From NCBI RefSeq assembly GCF_005239225.2, contig NC_133286.1, positions 20,598,572 to 20,662,571 on the forward strand: 64,000 nucleotides of DNA, written 5' to 3'. Origin of the DNA: Populus alba. Lineage: Eukaryota; Streptophyta; Magnoliopsida; Malpighiales; Salicaceae. The notes under the pieces are model-generated. The model searched no databases. It had not been told where the DNA came from and saw only the letters and a program-made list of their open reading frames with translations. Both the position numbers and the translations under genes were made by a program. Of this stretch, positions 21,828-32,859 are shown one piece after another (the stretch's first letter is position 1; every line of letters begins with the position of its first letter).

Positions 21828-22578
21828 GAATGCGTTAATTAATAGATAGGTTGGTCGAGGAGACTGACTAATACCGAATGAGGCAGGCTCATATTCACAT
21901 AGTTGAAGAACTTAAAAATGATTAAAATAGATAGAATTATTAAGTAAAATGGGATTAATATAAGCTTCATGTATTTAGAATATTAAACATTAATAAATAA
22001 GAAAAGAGAAACTCAAATACTTTGTATGTTTTTATATATTATCTCAACGAATTTACTATCAAACAGCTAGCTTGATGCTACAATAATCACAACAAATGCA
22101 GCTGAGATTAATATATTCGAGTTTTATTTATATATAATTGTAGAAATGAGACATTGACAAATCTAACATAAATTCAACCTTTTTTCTCGCCACATCCTCC
22201 TAATTACTACACCTCAACTCTTTCAGAGCCCTTGGTCTCAATTTAGCTTCATGCATTTTACAAAACGGTGGTAAAAACGTGGAAGAAGTCGTGATTCATG
22301 TGAAACTCACTTCCGTACGTGGACCGATTGGTAGCTGGCGGTCCGATTCAATGAAGGGATTTGAACACATTTCACACGTTTTATTTGATTGATTTGAACC
22401 TCCGATGGACATGGCAACAGGGGACCATATACCCTGTGGGTAACATTCTTAATTTCGTGTGTCAAAGCCATGACAATCTGCACCCACTTCTTGGAGCATG
22501 CAATAGACGGCATTGATTTCTGAACAGTTTACACGAGACTTGTTAGCTTTCCGTGTTTTGGGACCGCCATGTTCTTCT
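21828..22578. other. Gene-free stretch right of the CACTA element
   Basis: No coding sequence recognised. Composition becomes more balanced at 22190-22570, but frames are short. Confidence 0.4.
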
Positions 22579-22950
22579 ATAACATTGCGTGTCTAAAATT
22601 GTGTTCCGACTGAACAACAATGTACAACCAAACACTTTTTTCTATCTTTTCTGTGTATGTTTTTATCATTATTGTTGTTGCTTTCACAATTATTATTATT
22701 AATATATTATTATTATTATTATTACTACCACCACCACCACCATCACCATTATTATTATTATAACCATCACCATCATTAACAATATCTTTATCATTATTGA
22801 TTTTATTATTATTATTATTATTATAACTAACATCATTATTATAATTATAATAACAAAAAAAATAAATTAAAATCATCATTGTTATCATAACATTGCATGT
22901 CTAAAATTGTGTTCCAACTGAACAACAATGCCCAACCAAACACTTTTTTT
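22579..22950. repeat. 64-bp direct repeats bracketing a compound trinucleotide microsatellite
   Basis: The segments 22579-22643 and 22887-22950 are about 93% alike (both contain GTCTAAAATTGTGTTCC and 'ctgaacaacaatg'). Between them lie (TTA/ATT)n, (ACC)n and (CAT)n tracts. This looks like a tandem duplication whose junction was later expanded by microsatellite growth. Confidence 0.85.
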
Positions 22951-25080
22951 TTTATTATATTATTTGAGTAAAGTTATTAAAATCAGTTTGGGCATAACCA
23001 TGCCTCTATTTCATAATCAAGTTATTGGTTTGGCATGCTAAGCTTAAAGTTAATGTTGTTTTGTTTAGGAAATAAAAGCTTAAAATAATATTATTTTAAT
23101 AATTTTTTAAAAAATTAAATTAAATTTTAACAAGTTATGTGAATTTAATTAGATCAATTTTTTTTTTATATAATTAACTCAAGTCTCTAGTCAATTTAAT
23201 CTTTAACTAAACCGGGTTTATTAGCATAACAAGTGTCATGGAGTATGTACTTTTCCAACAACGTGATGTTTATAATTCTTTTTTTTTTTCAATATTCCAT
23301 GTTCTTTTTTAATTTATTATCTTTTTTTTAGACTAAAAAAGATATATAAAAGTGAAATAGATAGCTAGTTTTGATACTACAGAGCTTAATTCAACTTAAG
23401 AGTGGTAAAAAAAAAATGGAGTTGTAAACCATTTAATACTCCTACGTATCCAGAACATTATGAGCTGTAAACCATTAATTATGTTTTTTTCTTCCAGCTT
23501 TAAATTATTTCTCGAAATAGATTCATTGAACAAACATGTCAAATCTATCATCTTAACAGACAGGAAATTAATGAACTGATCTTCACTTTGAGAAATGATC
23601 CAAGCTCGACAGAAAGCAGAGACATGATAATTACCTTGATTGCCATTTCTAACTGTCGGCGAAGGGGACAGTGAAGAGCATGCTCTCTTTGACGGCATGT
23701 CGACCAACCTAAATATTCTTTTCAGTTCATACCTTCTCTGTTTCAGTGAAGAGCATTCTTTTCAGTTCATTTTAAAGATGTTAAAGAGGTAAGATGTAAG
23801 GATGGAGTGCTAAGGTTGTAAGAATATTAAAACGGTGAAGTTTTAAAAATGTTTGGTGAAAGTTGGAAAATTATGAGTAGGAGTAAATTAATTCGAATGT
23901 AAATAGAATAAATTATAAGAGGTAAGCAAAATTATAAATAAGTTAAAAAAAAAAAAAGAGTAGAAAAATGCATAAAAATCAAAATTCCCCCCTTCAATAA
24001 ATTCTTACTCCTCATGCTTGAAGGGTAAAACTTACCCTCGCTTTTGGGGTTTAGTATTAGCATAACCCTTCATTATTTTTCTCCCTTCAATTTTTTAGGT
24101 AACAAATAAGGAGAGGAAAGGTGAAAAATTATAAGGTCAAGATTTCACCCTCCTTCCTCGCATACCAAACATAGGTTGCCTGTTTGGCATTGAATTTCAA
24201 CCTGTTTTTTAAAAATTTTTATTTTTTTTTTGTTAAAATTGAGTGCGGTTTGTACTTTTTAGATCGTTTTGATGTGCTGATATTAAAATAATTTTTTAAA
24301 AAATAAAAAAAAATTATTGGCATGCTTTTCGACACGAAAAGCTATTTGAAAAGTAACCGCTACCACACTCCCAAACACCTTAATGACTTAAATTCCATTT
24401 TTTGTCTTGTTAGGAATGGCAAATAAATGCAGAGCATACAAAGGATAAATTATATGAACTATTACAGAAAAAAGAGCATCTTCATCTTATTCTATCAAAG
24501 ATATCTATAAAAAAAAAATGAGTATTTTTGAAAAAATAATTTTAATTTCTCCTTTTTAATTAGTGTAGTAAATTAAATAGGTTTACCTCTGAATTAATTT
24601 TATACTATTTTTCAATATTAAATTCTATTTAAAATTTAATTATTAATACTCAAAATAATTTTAAATATTCATTAAAATCTTTCCATTTAATTCATAAAAT
24701 TTCAACACGTGGCCATAATTTGCAATCATTGCATAAAAGAACAAAGGATGCTTGCGTTTGAACCTTACTAAATGTAAAGTATTTATCCGGTTAATTTTTG
24801 TATTTTAAAAATATTTAAATTTTTTTATTTTTTATTTTAAATTAATATTTTTTATGTTTTTAGATCATTTTGATATACTAATATCAAAAATAATTTTTAA
24901 AAATTAAAAAAAAAATTATTTTAATATATTTTTGAGTGAAAAATAATTTTCAACTATAACCACCTTTTCCACCCTTTTAAGTATTTTTTTTTTTTTTATA
25001 TAAAAAAACATTACTTTGGAACGTGAAGGTAGCCAACAACACAGTGCTGAAAGGTGGCCACATTCTTAACATGTTTCATT
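22951..25080. other. Intergenic DNA with dispersed MITE-like repeats
   Basis: Two members of the dispersed 'tgtttgg ... ccaaaca' family are visible near 24176-24380 and 24790-24980, each with a 'gatcattttgatatactaat'-type core. A minus-strand open frame at 23396-23707 has 103 codons with normal codon use in its first 25 and a possible splice donor; I recognise no family. Confidence 0.45.
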
Positions 25081-25122
25081 TTCTCGACCCAAAATCATAA
25101 ATGCTATACGATATGAAAGAAT

Positions 25123-25130
25123 TATATAAG
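25123..25130 (+). promoter_or_regulatory. TATA box of SOT copy 2
   Basis: TATATAAG lies 57-64 bases upstream of the ATG at 25187, the right spacing for a core promoter with a short leader. Confidence 0.55.
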
Positions 25131-25186
25131 TTGGTGTATGGAAGCTGGTGTTTCATGCCACCCCTTAGTATCTGAAATCAAGCACC

Positions 25187-26224
25187 ATGCCTGCCTCTAC
25201 TACAACTTCCATGGTTCTCAACCATTTCTCAAAGAATCAAGCAAATGACAATGGAGACGATTTAGAGAGATTAACCGATGAGTGCAAGGAATTGCTGCTT
25301 TCACTCCCAAGAGAGAAAGGTTGGAGGACTGCATGCCTCTATAAATACAAAGGGTTCTGGTGCCAACCAAAAGAAATCCAAGCGATAATCTCTTTTCAAA
25401 AACACTTTCAACCAAGAGACACTGATGTTATCCTAACATCAATACCTAAATCAGGAACTACCTGGCTCAAAGCCCTATCTTTTGCCATCATGAATCGCAA
25501 GAAATTTGCAATCTCTAGCAATGACCATCCTTTGCTCGTCTCTAATCCTCACGATCTTGCACCTTTCTTTGAGTACAAGCTTTATGCAGACAAGCAAGTT
25601 CCTGACCTCTCGGAACTCCCTGATCCTAGACTTTTTGCCACCCACATTCCATTTGCTTCTCTTCCAGACTCCATCAAGAAGTCTAGTTGCCGGATTATTT
25701 ATATCTGTAGAAACCCTTTTGACACTTTTATTTCCTCATGGACTTTCAGCAACAAGCTGAGATCAGAGACTGCTCCTCCACTGTTACTGGAGGAAACCTT
25801 CAAATTGTTTTGCGAAGGGGTTGTAGGGTTCGGTCCCTTCTGGGATCATATGCTGGGATACTGGAAGGAGAGCTTGGAGAGACAAGACAAGGTGTTGTTC
25901 TTGAAGTATGAAGACATGAAAGCAGATGTTACGTTTTACTTGAAGAAGATTGCCAAATTTCTTGGCTGCCCTTTTTCAATGGAAGAAGAAAAGGAAGGTG
26001 TGGTGGAAAAGATAGCCAGCCTTTGTAGCTTTGAGAAGATGAAGAATTTAGAAGTTAACAAATCTGGAAGGTCTATTACGAACTTCGAAAATAAGCACTT
26101 GTTTAGGAAAGCAGAAGTCGGAGATTGGGTGAATTATCTGTCTCCTTCAATGGTGATGCAACTATCTCAATTAACAGAGGAAAAGTTGGGTGGATCTGGT
26201 ATTGAATTCAAAGTGTTTCCGTAG
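25187..26224 (+). CDS. Cytosolic sulfotransferase (SOT), intact copy 2
   Basis: Single-exon gene encoding 345 residues with every signature of a soluble PAPS-dependent sulfotransferase: IPKSGTTW (86-93), ATHIP with catalytic His153, CRNPFD (174-179) followed by Ser183/184 for the 3'-phosphate, and FRKAEVGDWVNY (306-317). It resembles the Arabidopsis ST2a/SOT15 (12-hydroxyjasmonate) group somewhat more than copy 1 does, for example in LPREKGWRT, YKGFWCQPKEIQAI and VSNPHDLAPFFEYKLYA. The likely role is sulfation of a hydroxylated hormone or phenolic in the cytosol; which one is not shown. The N-terminus is about 16 residues longer than copy 1 before the shared 'LSLPxEK' motif. It lies on the opposite strand to copy 1, and the broken copy at 28400-29260 follows it in the same orientation. 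Confidence 0.95.
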   Translation: MPASTTTSMVLNHFSKNQANDNGDDLERLTDECKELLLSLPREKGWRTACLYKYKGFWCQPKEIQAIISFQKHFQPRDTDVILTSIPKSGTTWLKALSFAIMNRKKFAISSNDHPLLVSNPHDLAPFFEYKLYADKQVPDLSELPDPRLFATHIPFASLPDSIKKSSCRIIYICRNPFDTFISSWTFSNKLRSETAPPLLLEETFKLFCEGVVGFGPFWDHMLGYWKESLERQDKVLFLKYEDMKADVTFYLKKIAKFLGCPFSMEEEKEGVVEKIASLCSFEKMKNLEVNKSGRSITNFENKHLFRKAEVGDWVNYLSPSMVMQLSQLTEEKLGGSGIEFKVFP

Positions 26225-26499
26225 CTAGGGGCAAGTTATGTTACTTCAAAATTGGCATATCTGCTCTTACTTTTTAATTTTATCAAAAAATAAAATAAAA
26301 TGCATGCGATAAAAAAAAATATGATGAAGGTGAAGAAGGTGTTTATAATGAAAAGGAGGTGTCCAAGCTGCTGCTGCTGCTTCTTCTTTTGTTATAAAGA
26401 AGAAATTCGAGCTACAGAGATATTGAGAGAACAAGAATACAAAATGTCAATTGAACTATAATTTATTTACTAGAGATGTTCATGTTATTAATCTAAGTG

Positions 26500-27064
26500 T
26501 GATTGCAATAAATAAAGCTGATATTATTGGGATTAACTTTTTAATTGAGTACGACTCTTCTTCTATGGTGAGCGCGCGGGTTGAACAATCCCATTAATTC
26601 CAGACCTTGGGAGTTTCAGGATTATTTTTTTAAGGTTTCCAAGTTTTCTTCTATGCTAGGCAACATCTCTTTTAGTCACAATCTTAAGGAAGCTAATTTC
26701 ATGGCTGACTTTATGGCATGGATCGATTTGAAGTTAATGCATACTTGGTTTACATGGGATTCCAGTTTGACTTGCTGGCTTCATCTACAAAAGGGATGTT
26801 GTTCCTGAGTTTTTAATTTCTAGTAGTTTCATTGATTTTTACAGCTATGGGAGTTCCTGAGTTTTCCTGTTTTCCTGACATGGATCCAGACCTTCATTTT
26901 TATCCAGTTTCAACCTTTATTAATTTTTTTTTTTCTTGGTAGTCTGGTTAGCTTAGATTAGAGCTGCTTGATGTCATTATAGCTGTCTTTTTTACTTTTG
27001 TTGTCTCCTTACCTACTTTGGCTATAGTGGGTGGTTTATAAAAAAAAAAAAAAAAAAAAAAAAA
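26500..27064 (+). mobile_element. 5'-truncated LINE (L1-type) with poly(A) tail
   Basis: A frame at 26581-26808 reads NSRPWEFQDYF, then NISFSHNLKEANFMADFMA, the C-terminal part of the RNase H domain of plant L1 LINEs (usual pattern H-x-x-REAN-x-x-AD-x-x-A). In another frame just upstream, GINFLIEYDSSSMV continues the same domain, so there is at least one frameshift. About 230 bases of 3' UTR lead to a 28-base poly(A) run (27037-27064). The left breakpoint is uncertain, and I could not identify target duplications. The fragment is dead and lies just 3' of SOT copy 2. Confidence 0.75.
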
Positions 27065-27356
27065 CTATTATACTATAGTTTTAAAACATTTTTCCTGATG
27101 AACATTCCGCGTTACTTGGTAAAAGAATTTAACGAAAAAATATTTAATATACCTAGCATCAATCAATAATTTATATGGAAAAACTGACCCAAATGTTTAG
27201 TTCAAAAATGATTTGGGCGTTTCATTAGATGATTAATAACATATTAATAAAAGATTAATTTATTTTTTTTACATCTTTTTTTAAGAATTTCTCACTTTCA
27301 CGTACCTTGCTCTCTCTCTCTCACACGCACACATACATATATACATACGTACATAC

Positions 27357-27512
27357 AAGGGCAGAGCGATGTGTATTTTATAGGGAAGGCCAAAATTAAT
27401 ATAATAATATATATTATTAAAAAGTTTATTTATTTAAATTAAAAATATTAAATAATAGAAAACTTTAAAAAGTTTTGCAGCCCCTGCTTGCCACCTCTGG
27501 CTCCGCCCCTGC
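27357..27512. mobile_element. hAT-type MITE, 156 bp
   Basis: The left end AAGGGCAGAGC pairs with the right end, whose complement is GCAGGGGCGGAGCC, a form seen in many plant hAT MITEs ('CAGGGGCGGAGC'). The 8-base flanks are identical: GTACATAC at 27349-27356 and 27513-27520. Caution: the site lies in a (CATA)n microsatellite, so the flanking match alone is weak. The interior is AT-rich and non-coding. Confidence 0.65.
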
Positions 27513-27520
27513 GTACATAC

Positions 27521-28399
27521 ATACATACATACATATATTTTTATAACTCGAAATATTCCAAATCAGTTTACATATATCATAATTAATTTCTGAATTTATT
27601 AAATATTCTACAAACCTAACAGACAAGTAAAGTACCGTAAAAATAACAAGTATACACATTAAAATTTGAACTTAATAGGATAGAAAATTCCTTGTGAGGA
27701 CCACTAGGTCACGAAACCTCGGTGCTCACATGGTGATACTTCCGTATGCTAAATGTGGCTTAGTTTATCCTTCTCGCCTGGAAGCTGACAGCTGATAATC
27801 AATCTTCTGCAAAAAGTGGCTGGGACTTTATTAGAAAGAAGATGAGCCAAGTTGATTGGTTCAAATTGCTTTGGGGACGTCTGCGTGTGTGTGTGGGTGT
27901 AGTACGAATCATAGCATGCTTATTGCTTTACTTTTATAGTTTTTACGCCATTATTTTATAGCAAATCATCAAGTAGTTATTTAATAATGGTTTTAAGAAT
28001 CAACTACTTAATTTTAATTTTCAGAATTAAAAATAATTTTTATAAAAGTAGGTTAAAAGTACATTAGCTTTGTTTATTTACATGAAAGACTGCTTATTTT
28101 ATTTCAAAAATAAAAATTATTTTAAATATTTTAAAAATTAATTAACTTCAATTATTTTTATTTTAAGCATAATAATTAAATAATATTATTCATGGTTAAT
28201 AATCCTAAATATTTTATAAATAACTAACTTTAATTTATTTATTTTAAGTGTGTTAGCTTTTGGTTTATATTAATCTTAATCAGATAATTTAGTAGGTTCC
28301 AATTTCATGACTAGGATATTCATACTTGCCTCCTTCCCGGAATCTGGCTCCGATCTTGGCTAGTGACCTTGATATTTTCCATTGTCAATCGTTCTCGCT
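27521..28399. other. Gene-free stretch
   Basis: Begins with a short (CATA)n run; the rest is AT-rich with no coding sequence recognised. Confidence 0.4.
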
Positions 28400-29260
28400 A
28401 TCCTTCCTCAGATAAACCTTGACTTACTTCGAGCAGCTCGGGCCCTTTATTGAGCTTGATCTCTTCGACCGAGAAGGAACTTCCCCTTATCTTTATATAT
28501 CAGTACTAGCACTACTCCGTCTACATCTCCAAGGCTTTTCGCTGCTCACAATCCCAATTCATGATTGCCCGAATCCATCAAGAAGTCTAATTGTCGTAAA
28601 GTTTACATTTATCGCAACCCTTTTAACGTGGTGGCATCCTGGTTTCATTTTTCCAATGTTGAAGGTGAACCAGAGAAGCTGGATGAGGAGTATTTTTGAG
28701 TCGTTCTACAGGAGAGAGGTTGCGGGCATAGTTTTAAACTTGGCCTGGTGGGGTCGGTCTGGTTACCTGATGCCTAACCCAAGCAGATTTTTTTGCGAAT
28801 CAAATGGATATTGACCCGATTAAATCCGGATAACCTATCAAGATAATCTGCAACCCCCACAGTGTCGTTTTGGGGCATGTACTAGGGTTTTGAATAGATA
28901 GCTTGAAGAATCCCTAGATTGTCAATTTTTTATGTATGAAAACTTGAAGACACTGTCTCGCCCTTGAAGAGGGTGGCTGACTTTATAGGGTACCTTTTTT
29001 CAACAGATGAGAAACACAAGGTGTGATTCAAGAAATAGAAACGCTATGCAGTTTAAGTAATTTGAAGGATTTAATGGTGTCAACTAGAGTGGCAACTACT
29101 TGCAAAATCATGCAAATACCTCCTTTCTCAGGAAAGGTAAGGCGGGTGATCGTGCCAATTATCTCAGCTCTTCCACGAGGCATGACCTAGAAAGAGAGAT
29201 GCAAGAAAAACCTAGTGGATTTGGCTTGACTGGGTTTATTTTAATGACACTCTCAATTTC
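28400..29260 (+). pseudogene. Decayed full-length sulfotransferase pseudogene with an insertion
   Basis: Scattered blocks in all three plus frames align in order to the SOT at 25187. FEQLGPFIELDLFD-like sequence lies near 28420. SIKKSNC then IYRNPFNVVASWFHFSNVE, the 3'-phosphate motif, is at about 28575-28660. 'FMYENLK' (cf. LKYEDMK) is near 28930. GKAGDRANYLSS then KPSGFGLTGF, the C-terminal motif, spans about 29135-29235. The N-terminal half with the PAPS loop is missing. About 130-150 bases near 28725-28870 ('aacttggcctggtggggtcg', 'gacccgattaaatccgg') are foreign repeat sequence interrupting the gene. Multiple frameshifts and stops rule out function. Confidence 0.85.
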
Positions 29261-29575
29261 AAGATTATCATATTAAATATTATTAGAAAACTTATTACTT
29301 GCTGATTTACAATACTTGTAACTGATACAGTGCAAATTTAGCGGTTAAAGGAAAGTTAAAAAGAGTCTAGTCAAGTTGCTTCAACAATGGGACGATGGGA
29401 GGATTTTTTGGGACCTTTGGAGAGAGACATGGGGGGGGGGTTTTAAAATAATCCTCTTACATTTACAGATCACTAAAATGCCATGATCCTAAACCATTCC
29501 AGCATATCCTTACCTTACAAATTGTGTACATATTAACTTGGGAATGATACAACTACATCTGGAACAATGGAACTC

Positions 29576-32560
29576 TTAATCAAGCAGATTTGATAACTCA
29601 GCCTTTCTGAAACAATCAACTAATGCCATTTTTCCAGCAAATTCTTTTTTAGGGTATAGGTTATCTGCCTTCATCCTCGCTCGCAACCCATAGATTGGAG
29701 TTTTCGCGTTGATGTAAGCATCGACCAGAATCTCGAATGGCTTAAAGCGTGCTGTATACCCTAGCTCCCTCATACTCTGAAACAACTTCTCTGTATTATG
29801 TATATCGCCTCGTTTTGCATAATGCTCCATGACAGCGATGTATGTTGTGTACAAAGGCTTCTTCCTCTTCATCCTAGCTACCTTTAGCAGAATTGAATGC
29901 GCTTTCTCAACATCACCAGATTTGATATAAAGCCTCACTAGTGCATCCCAGGTCAACGGGCCAGCCCACGATCCAATATCACCCATCTGTTCCACCAGAT
30001 CCTTGCCCTTACTGGTTAAGTTGTTGTCTATGTAAGCATTCAGAAGAGAGGTGTAATATCCAAATGTGGGATTCTTCCATGTCTGAAGCATCATCTCTGA
30101 GACTGCTTCTGCTTCTTCCACTTTGCCCAAACTGCCCCAGGCTTGTATGGCAGCTATGCACTCACTCTGCTTGGGATCTGCTTTGCATTCCTTCCAAATT
30201 CTACCCACCTCATCAGCATTTCCAAGAGAAGCATAGAGGGAAAGCAATGATCTACGAGCTCCAAGACCTCCACCCTTCTGTTTTCTTTTTTCAATTTCCT
30301 TCAAGATGAGGTCAGCTTTATCTTTTAATCCCACACTTATGTAGTGCCTTGCTATGACAGCTAGAGAAAAGACGTCAAGTTCCATGCCTTCATTCCTCAT
30401 AGCCTCAACTAATTTCTCCATCCCCGTTGTGTCATTAAACTGACATTTAGCATCAATAAGAAGCTTGTATGTAAGGAAAGAAGGTTTGATATTTTGGTCC
30501 TTCATCATCAACAATATATTGGGTATTTTTTTCTTCTCCAGCCTCTTGTAGATAATTATCATCTGTTCACATGCTTCGACAGTGATTGGCAACCCTAAGT
30601 CCCTCATTTTCCGGAACACGGACTCTGCTTTCTTGATATTCAAAACACTGACGCAGCTCGCCAAGAGGGTTTGATAAACTAATTTACCTCTGAAGGACTC
30701 AGGGATCTTCTCAATAAACTTCTCTGCCTTCCAAAGCCCCAGTACTTTCGCAATGCAATCAAGATGACATGCATAGTCCCTTTCAGTGAAATCAGTTTGC
30801 TTACTTCTTTCCAACCACTCAGAAAACTGCAACGATACAGAAGAAGTTAAATCAGAACATAGCATTGTTTGATTCAATGAGGAGAGGATACATACTAAGA
30901 ACTGGAAAGTCTTGAAAAAGGTGACAAACATTCTGATGCCAATTGGCAAAATGAATGAGATATGGGCAAAATGAGTTCTACACTGGCTATAAAAAACAGA
31001 AATGCCTTGAGAAAAAGACATGTCCTCACTAAGTTATTATCAAACAAACAGGAAATATCACTACCTGATTTGTCCAGAATATTCACGTAAATTTACAGCT
31101 AGTTTCTATGTTGTCTGTCAGATCATCTTGTTTCATTGAATCTTATAAACAAGCTGTACTAACCAATTAAAAAATGAATATAGTCTTTAAAAATCAATTG
31201 ATTCAGAAATGAGGTCCTCACGATCATTTTTGGCTGTCAACATGAGGTCTTAGTCTAACGTTTTGAAACACACTTTTAATAATCTGAAGTTGGTGACTAT
31301 AACCAAGATAGCAAAGGTAGTCTTGTTAGTTTGGATAAGGTAGAAGTGCCTTAATATCCACACAAAAAAAGCAGGAAATCTGAGGAGAATTACCCATAGA
31401 ATGGGAGAGAAATGTGTCTAGGGTTCTATGCAATGATCAAGTCCACAACGACGGGAGAGTAAATTCTATAAGCGTGATTAAACTGGCAGCATCTCCACCA
31501 ATAAAGCGCAAGCAAGATTATAACATTTAGCTAAATGCGTGCAGGCTCACAAAATGCAAATCTTAACAGAGGAAAAAGATCAAGACGGTACCTGTAATGC
31601 CCTCCAATATAGCTGCTTTTTCCGAAGATGATCCATGATCAAATAAATCTCCCCTCGACTCAGCTCATTGCCCTCCTCAGTAAACTTACTAAGAAAATCA
31701 ACAATATTTGGAGTTTCCGTAATTGCATTTAATAACTCTAAAGCTTCCTTTTTATTACCAGACTCCTCATCCACTTCCACTTCCACTTCCCCATCCACTT
31801 CCTCTGCATTGCTCTCTTCAATTATGCCATTCATACCACCTGTCTCAAACTCCAAAAACCCACCTCCAATTTCATCATTCTCATTGTCATTTCCCATAGC
31901 AGCCTTAGAACAGTAGCCACAACTCCCCACATATAGTTTTTCACTAATAGCTGGCTTATGGTGAAGCTCATTCAACAAATTATATCTCCCAAAAATCTCA
32001 TTTTCAAGAGTGCACGTACCAGCTCTATCACTCGCAAAATGACATGCTCGGTCCAATTTAGCAGTCCTTGCTCTAAAACACCCAAGCCAAGACCTATTTA
32101 TCCTGACATTAAACAAGAAATAAATCAATAACTTACAAAAACATAGATTTATTGGAGATGCATCATAAAGTATAAACAACACAAAAGACACTTACTTTTT
32201 CTCTTAATTTTAATAAAAAAAAAAAACAAGCATTTTACACAAAAGGCATAACTTTTGCAAACAAACAATCTACTTACGAACTTTTAAGGCAAACCAGCAC
32301 ATCAAAATCTATAGTGCATGCTTTCCTAGTTTCATAAAAAACTTGAAATGACAATTCTTGTGATGATAAATACAGAAACAAGAAATGGGCACTAAGAATC
32401 ACAATTAAACAGGCAAACCGTTCTTTCCATGTGAAAATAATTATAACCAAGAAATGGTGACCATAATCACTTTGAAAACAAAAACCCATTACCTCTTTCT
32501 ATGTAGAGGGTGAGAAAGTTACCTGCGAGAGTGTGCAGAAGCTCGACGGAGAGACCACAT
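29576..32560 (-). CDS. Mitochondrial P-class pentatricopeptide repeat protein
   Basis: Three coding exons: 32560-32523, 32102-31592 and 30826-29576. All junctions are GT-AG and in phase, giving 599 residues. The start MWSLRRASAHSRR is Arg/Ser-rich and lacks acids over about 27 residues, a typical mitochondrial presequence. An acidic linker (EVEVEVDEESG) comes next, then about ten degenerate P-type PPR repeats from roughly residue 200 to 590. The overall architecture, the EWLE...ERDYACHLD start of the repeat region and the ELSNLLD C-terminus match the Arabidopsis At1g80270 (PPR596)/At1g15480 group of about 600 residues. That group lies in mitochondria, and PPR596 affects RNA editing efficiency there. 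Such repeats bind organellar RNA base by base. No E/DYW editing domain is present. Introns are 420 and 765 bp. Confidence 0.9.
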
Positions 32561-32628
32561 GATAAACCCCAGCGAGAAAGCAGCAGCGACTATGGAGTCT
32601 TAAACCCTCCTCTGTTAGTAAAGTAAAA

Positions 32629-32658
32629 TGGGCCCATATGCACCGACGGTTCAGCCCA
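32629..32658 (-). promoter_or_regulatory. Site II elements upstream of the PPR gene
   Basis: TGGGCCCA (32629-32636) and the complement of AGCCCA (TGGGCT, 32653-32658) lie 70-100 bases before the start codon. An AAACCCT telo-box-like word is nearby (about 32602-32608). This site II plus telo-box combination is common in plant genes for organelle and translation proteins. Confidence 0.5.
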
Positions 32659-32719
32659 TATAAAGCCTAGATTGAAATAGGCACCCTGCCCTAGCCAGAG
32701 CCCAAGCTAATGAACAGCT

Positions 32720-32822
32720 TTTTTTTATTATTATTATTATTAGGGGTCGATATGGGCCTGTAGGCCTAGGCTCGGCAGTTGGAGGAGTCAGAACTCGAGA
32801 CCTCGTAACACAAAGGTACGAG
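32720..32822 (-). mobile_element. Short SINE-like retroposon
   Basis: Flanked by the direct repeat ACAGCT (32714-32719 and 32823-32828). Read leftward, it contains a B-box-like GAGTTCTGACTCC, a GC-rich body and a 3' tail of (TAA)n followed by A8. The layout fits a tRNA-derived SINE, probably 5'-truncated because no clear A box is present. It lies about 160 bases upstream of the PPR start, next to its site II elements. Confidence 0.55.
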
Positions 32823-32859
32823 ACAGCTAATTTTACTGCCATTGTTTTAGATGGTCACT

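Noticed and set aside
22577..22888. 103-codon frame rich in Asn, Asp and Gly
   Set aside because: Translation of a compound trinucleotide microsatellite.
23396..23707. 103-codon minus-strand frame beginning MVDMPSKRACSSLSPSPTV
   Set aside because: Possible small exon, but no homologous family recognised and no second exon found; too weak to call.
29941..30309. 122-codon plus-strand frame across the PPR gene
   Set aside because: Shadow of the PPR reading frame on the other strand.
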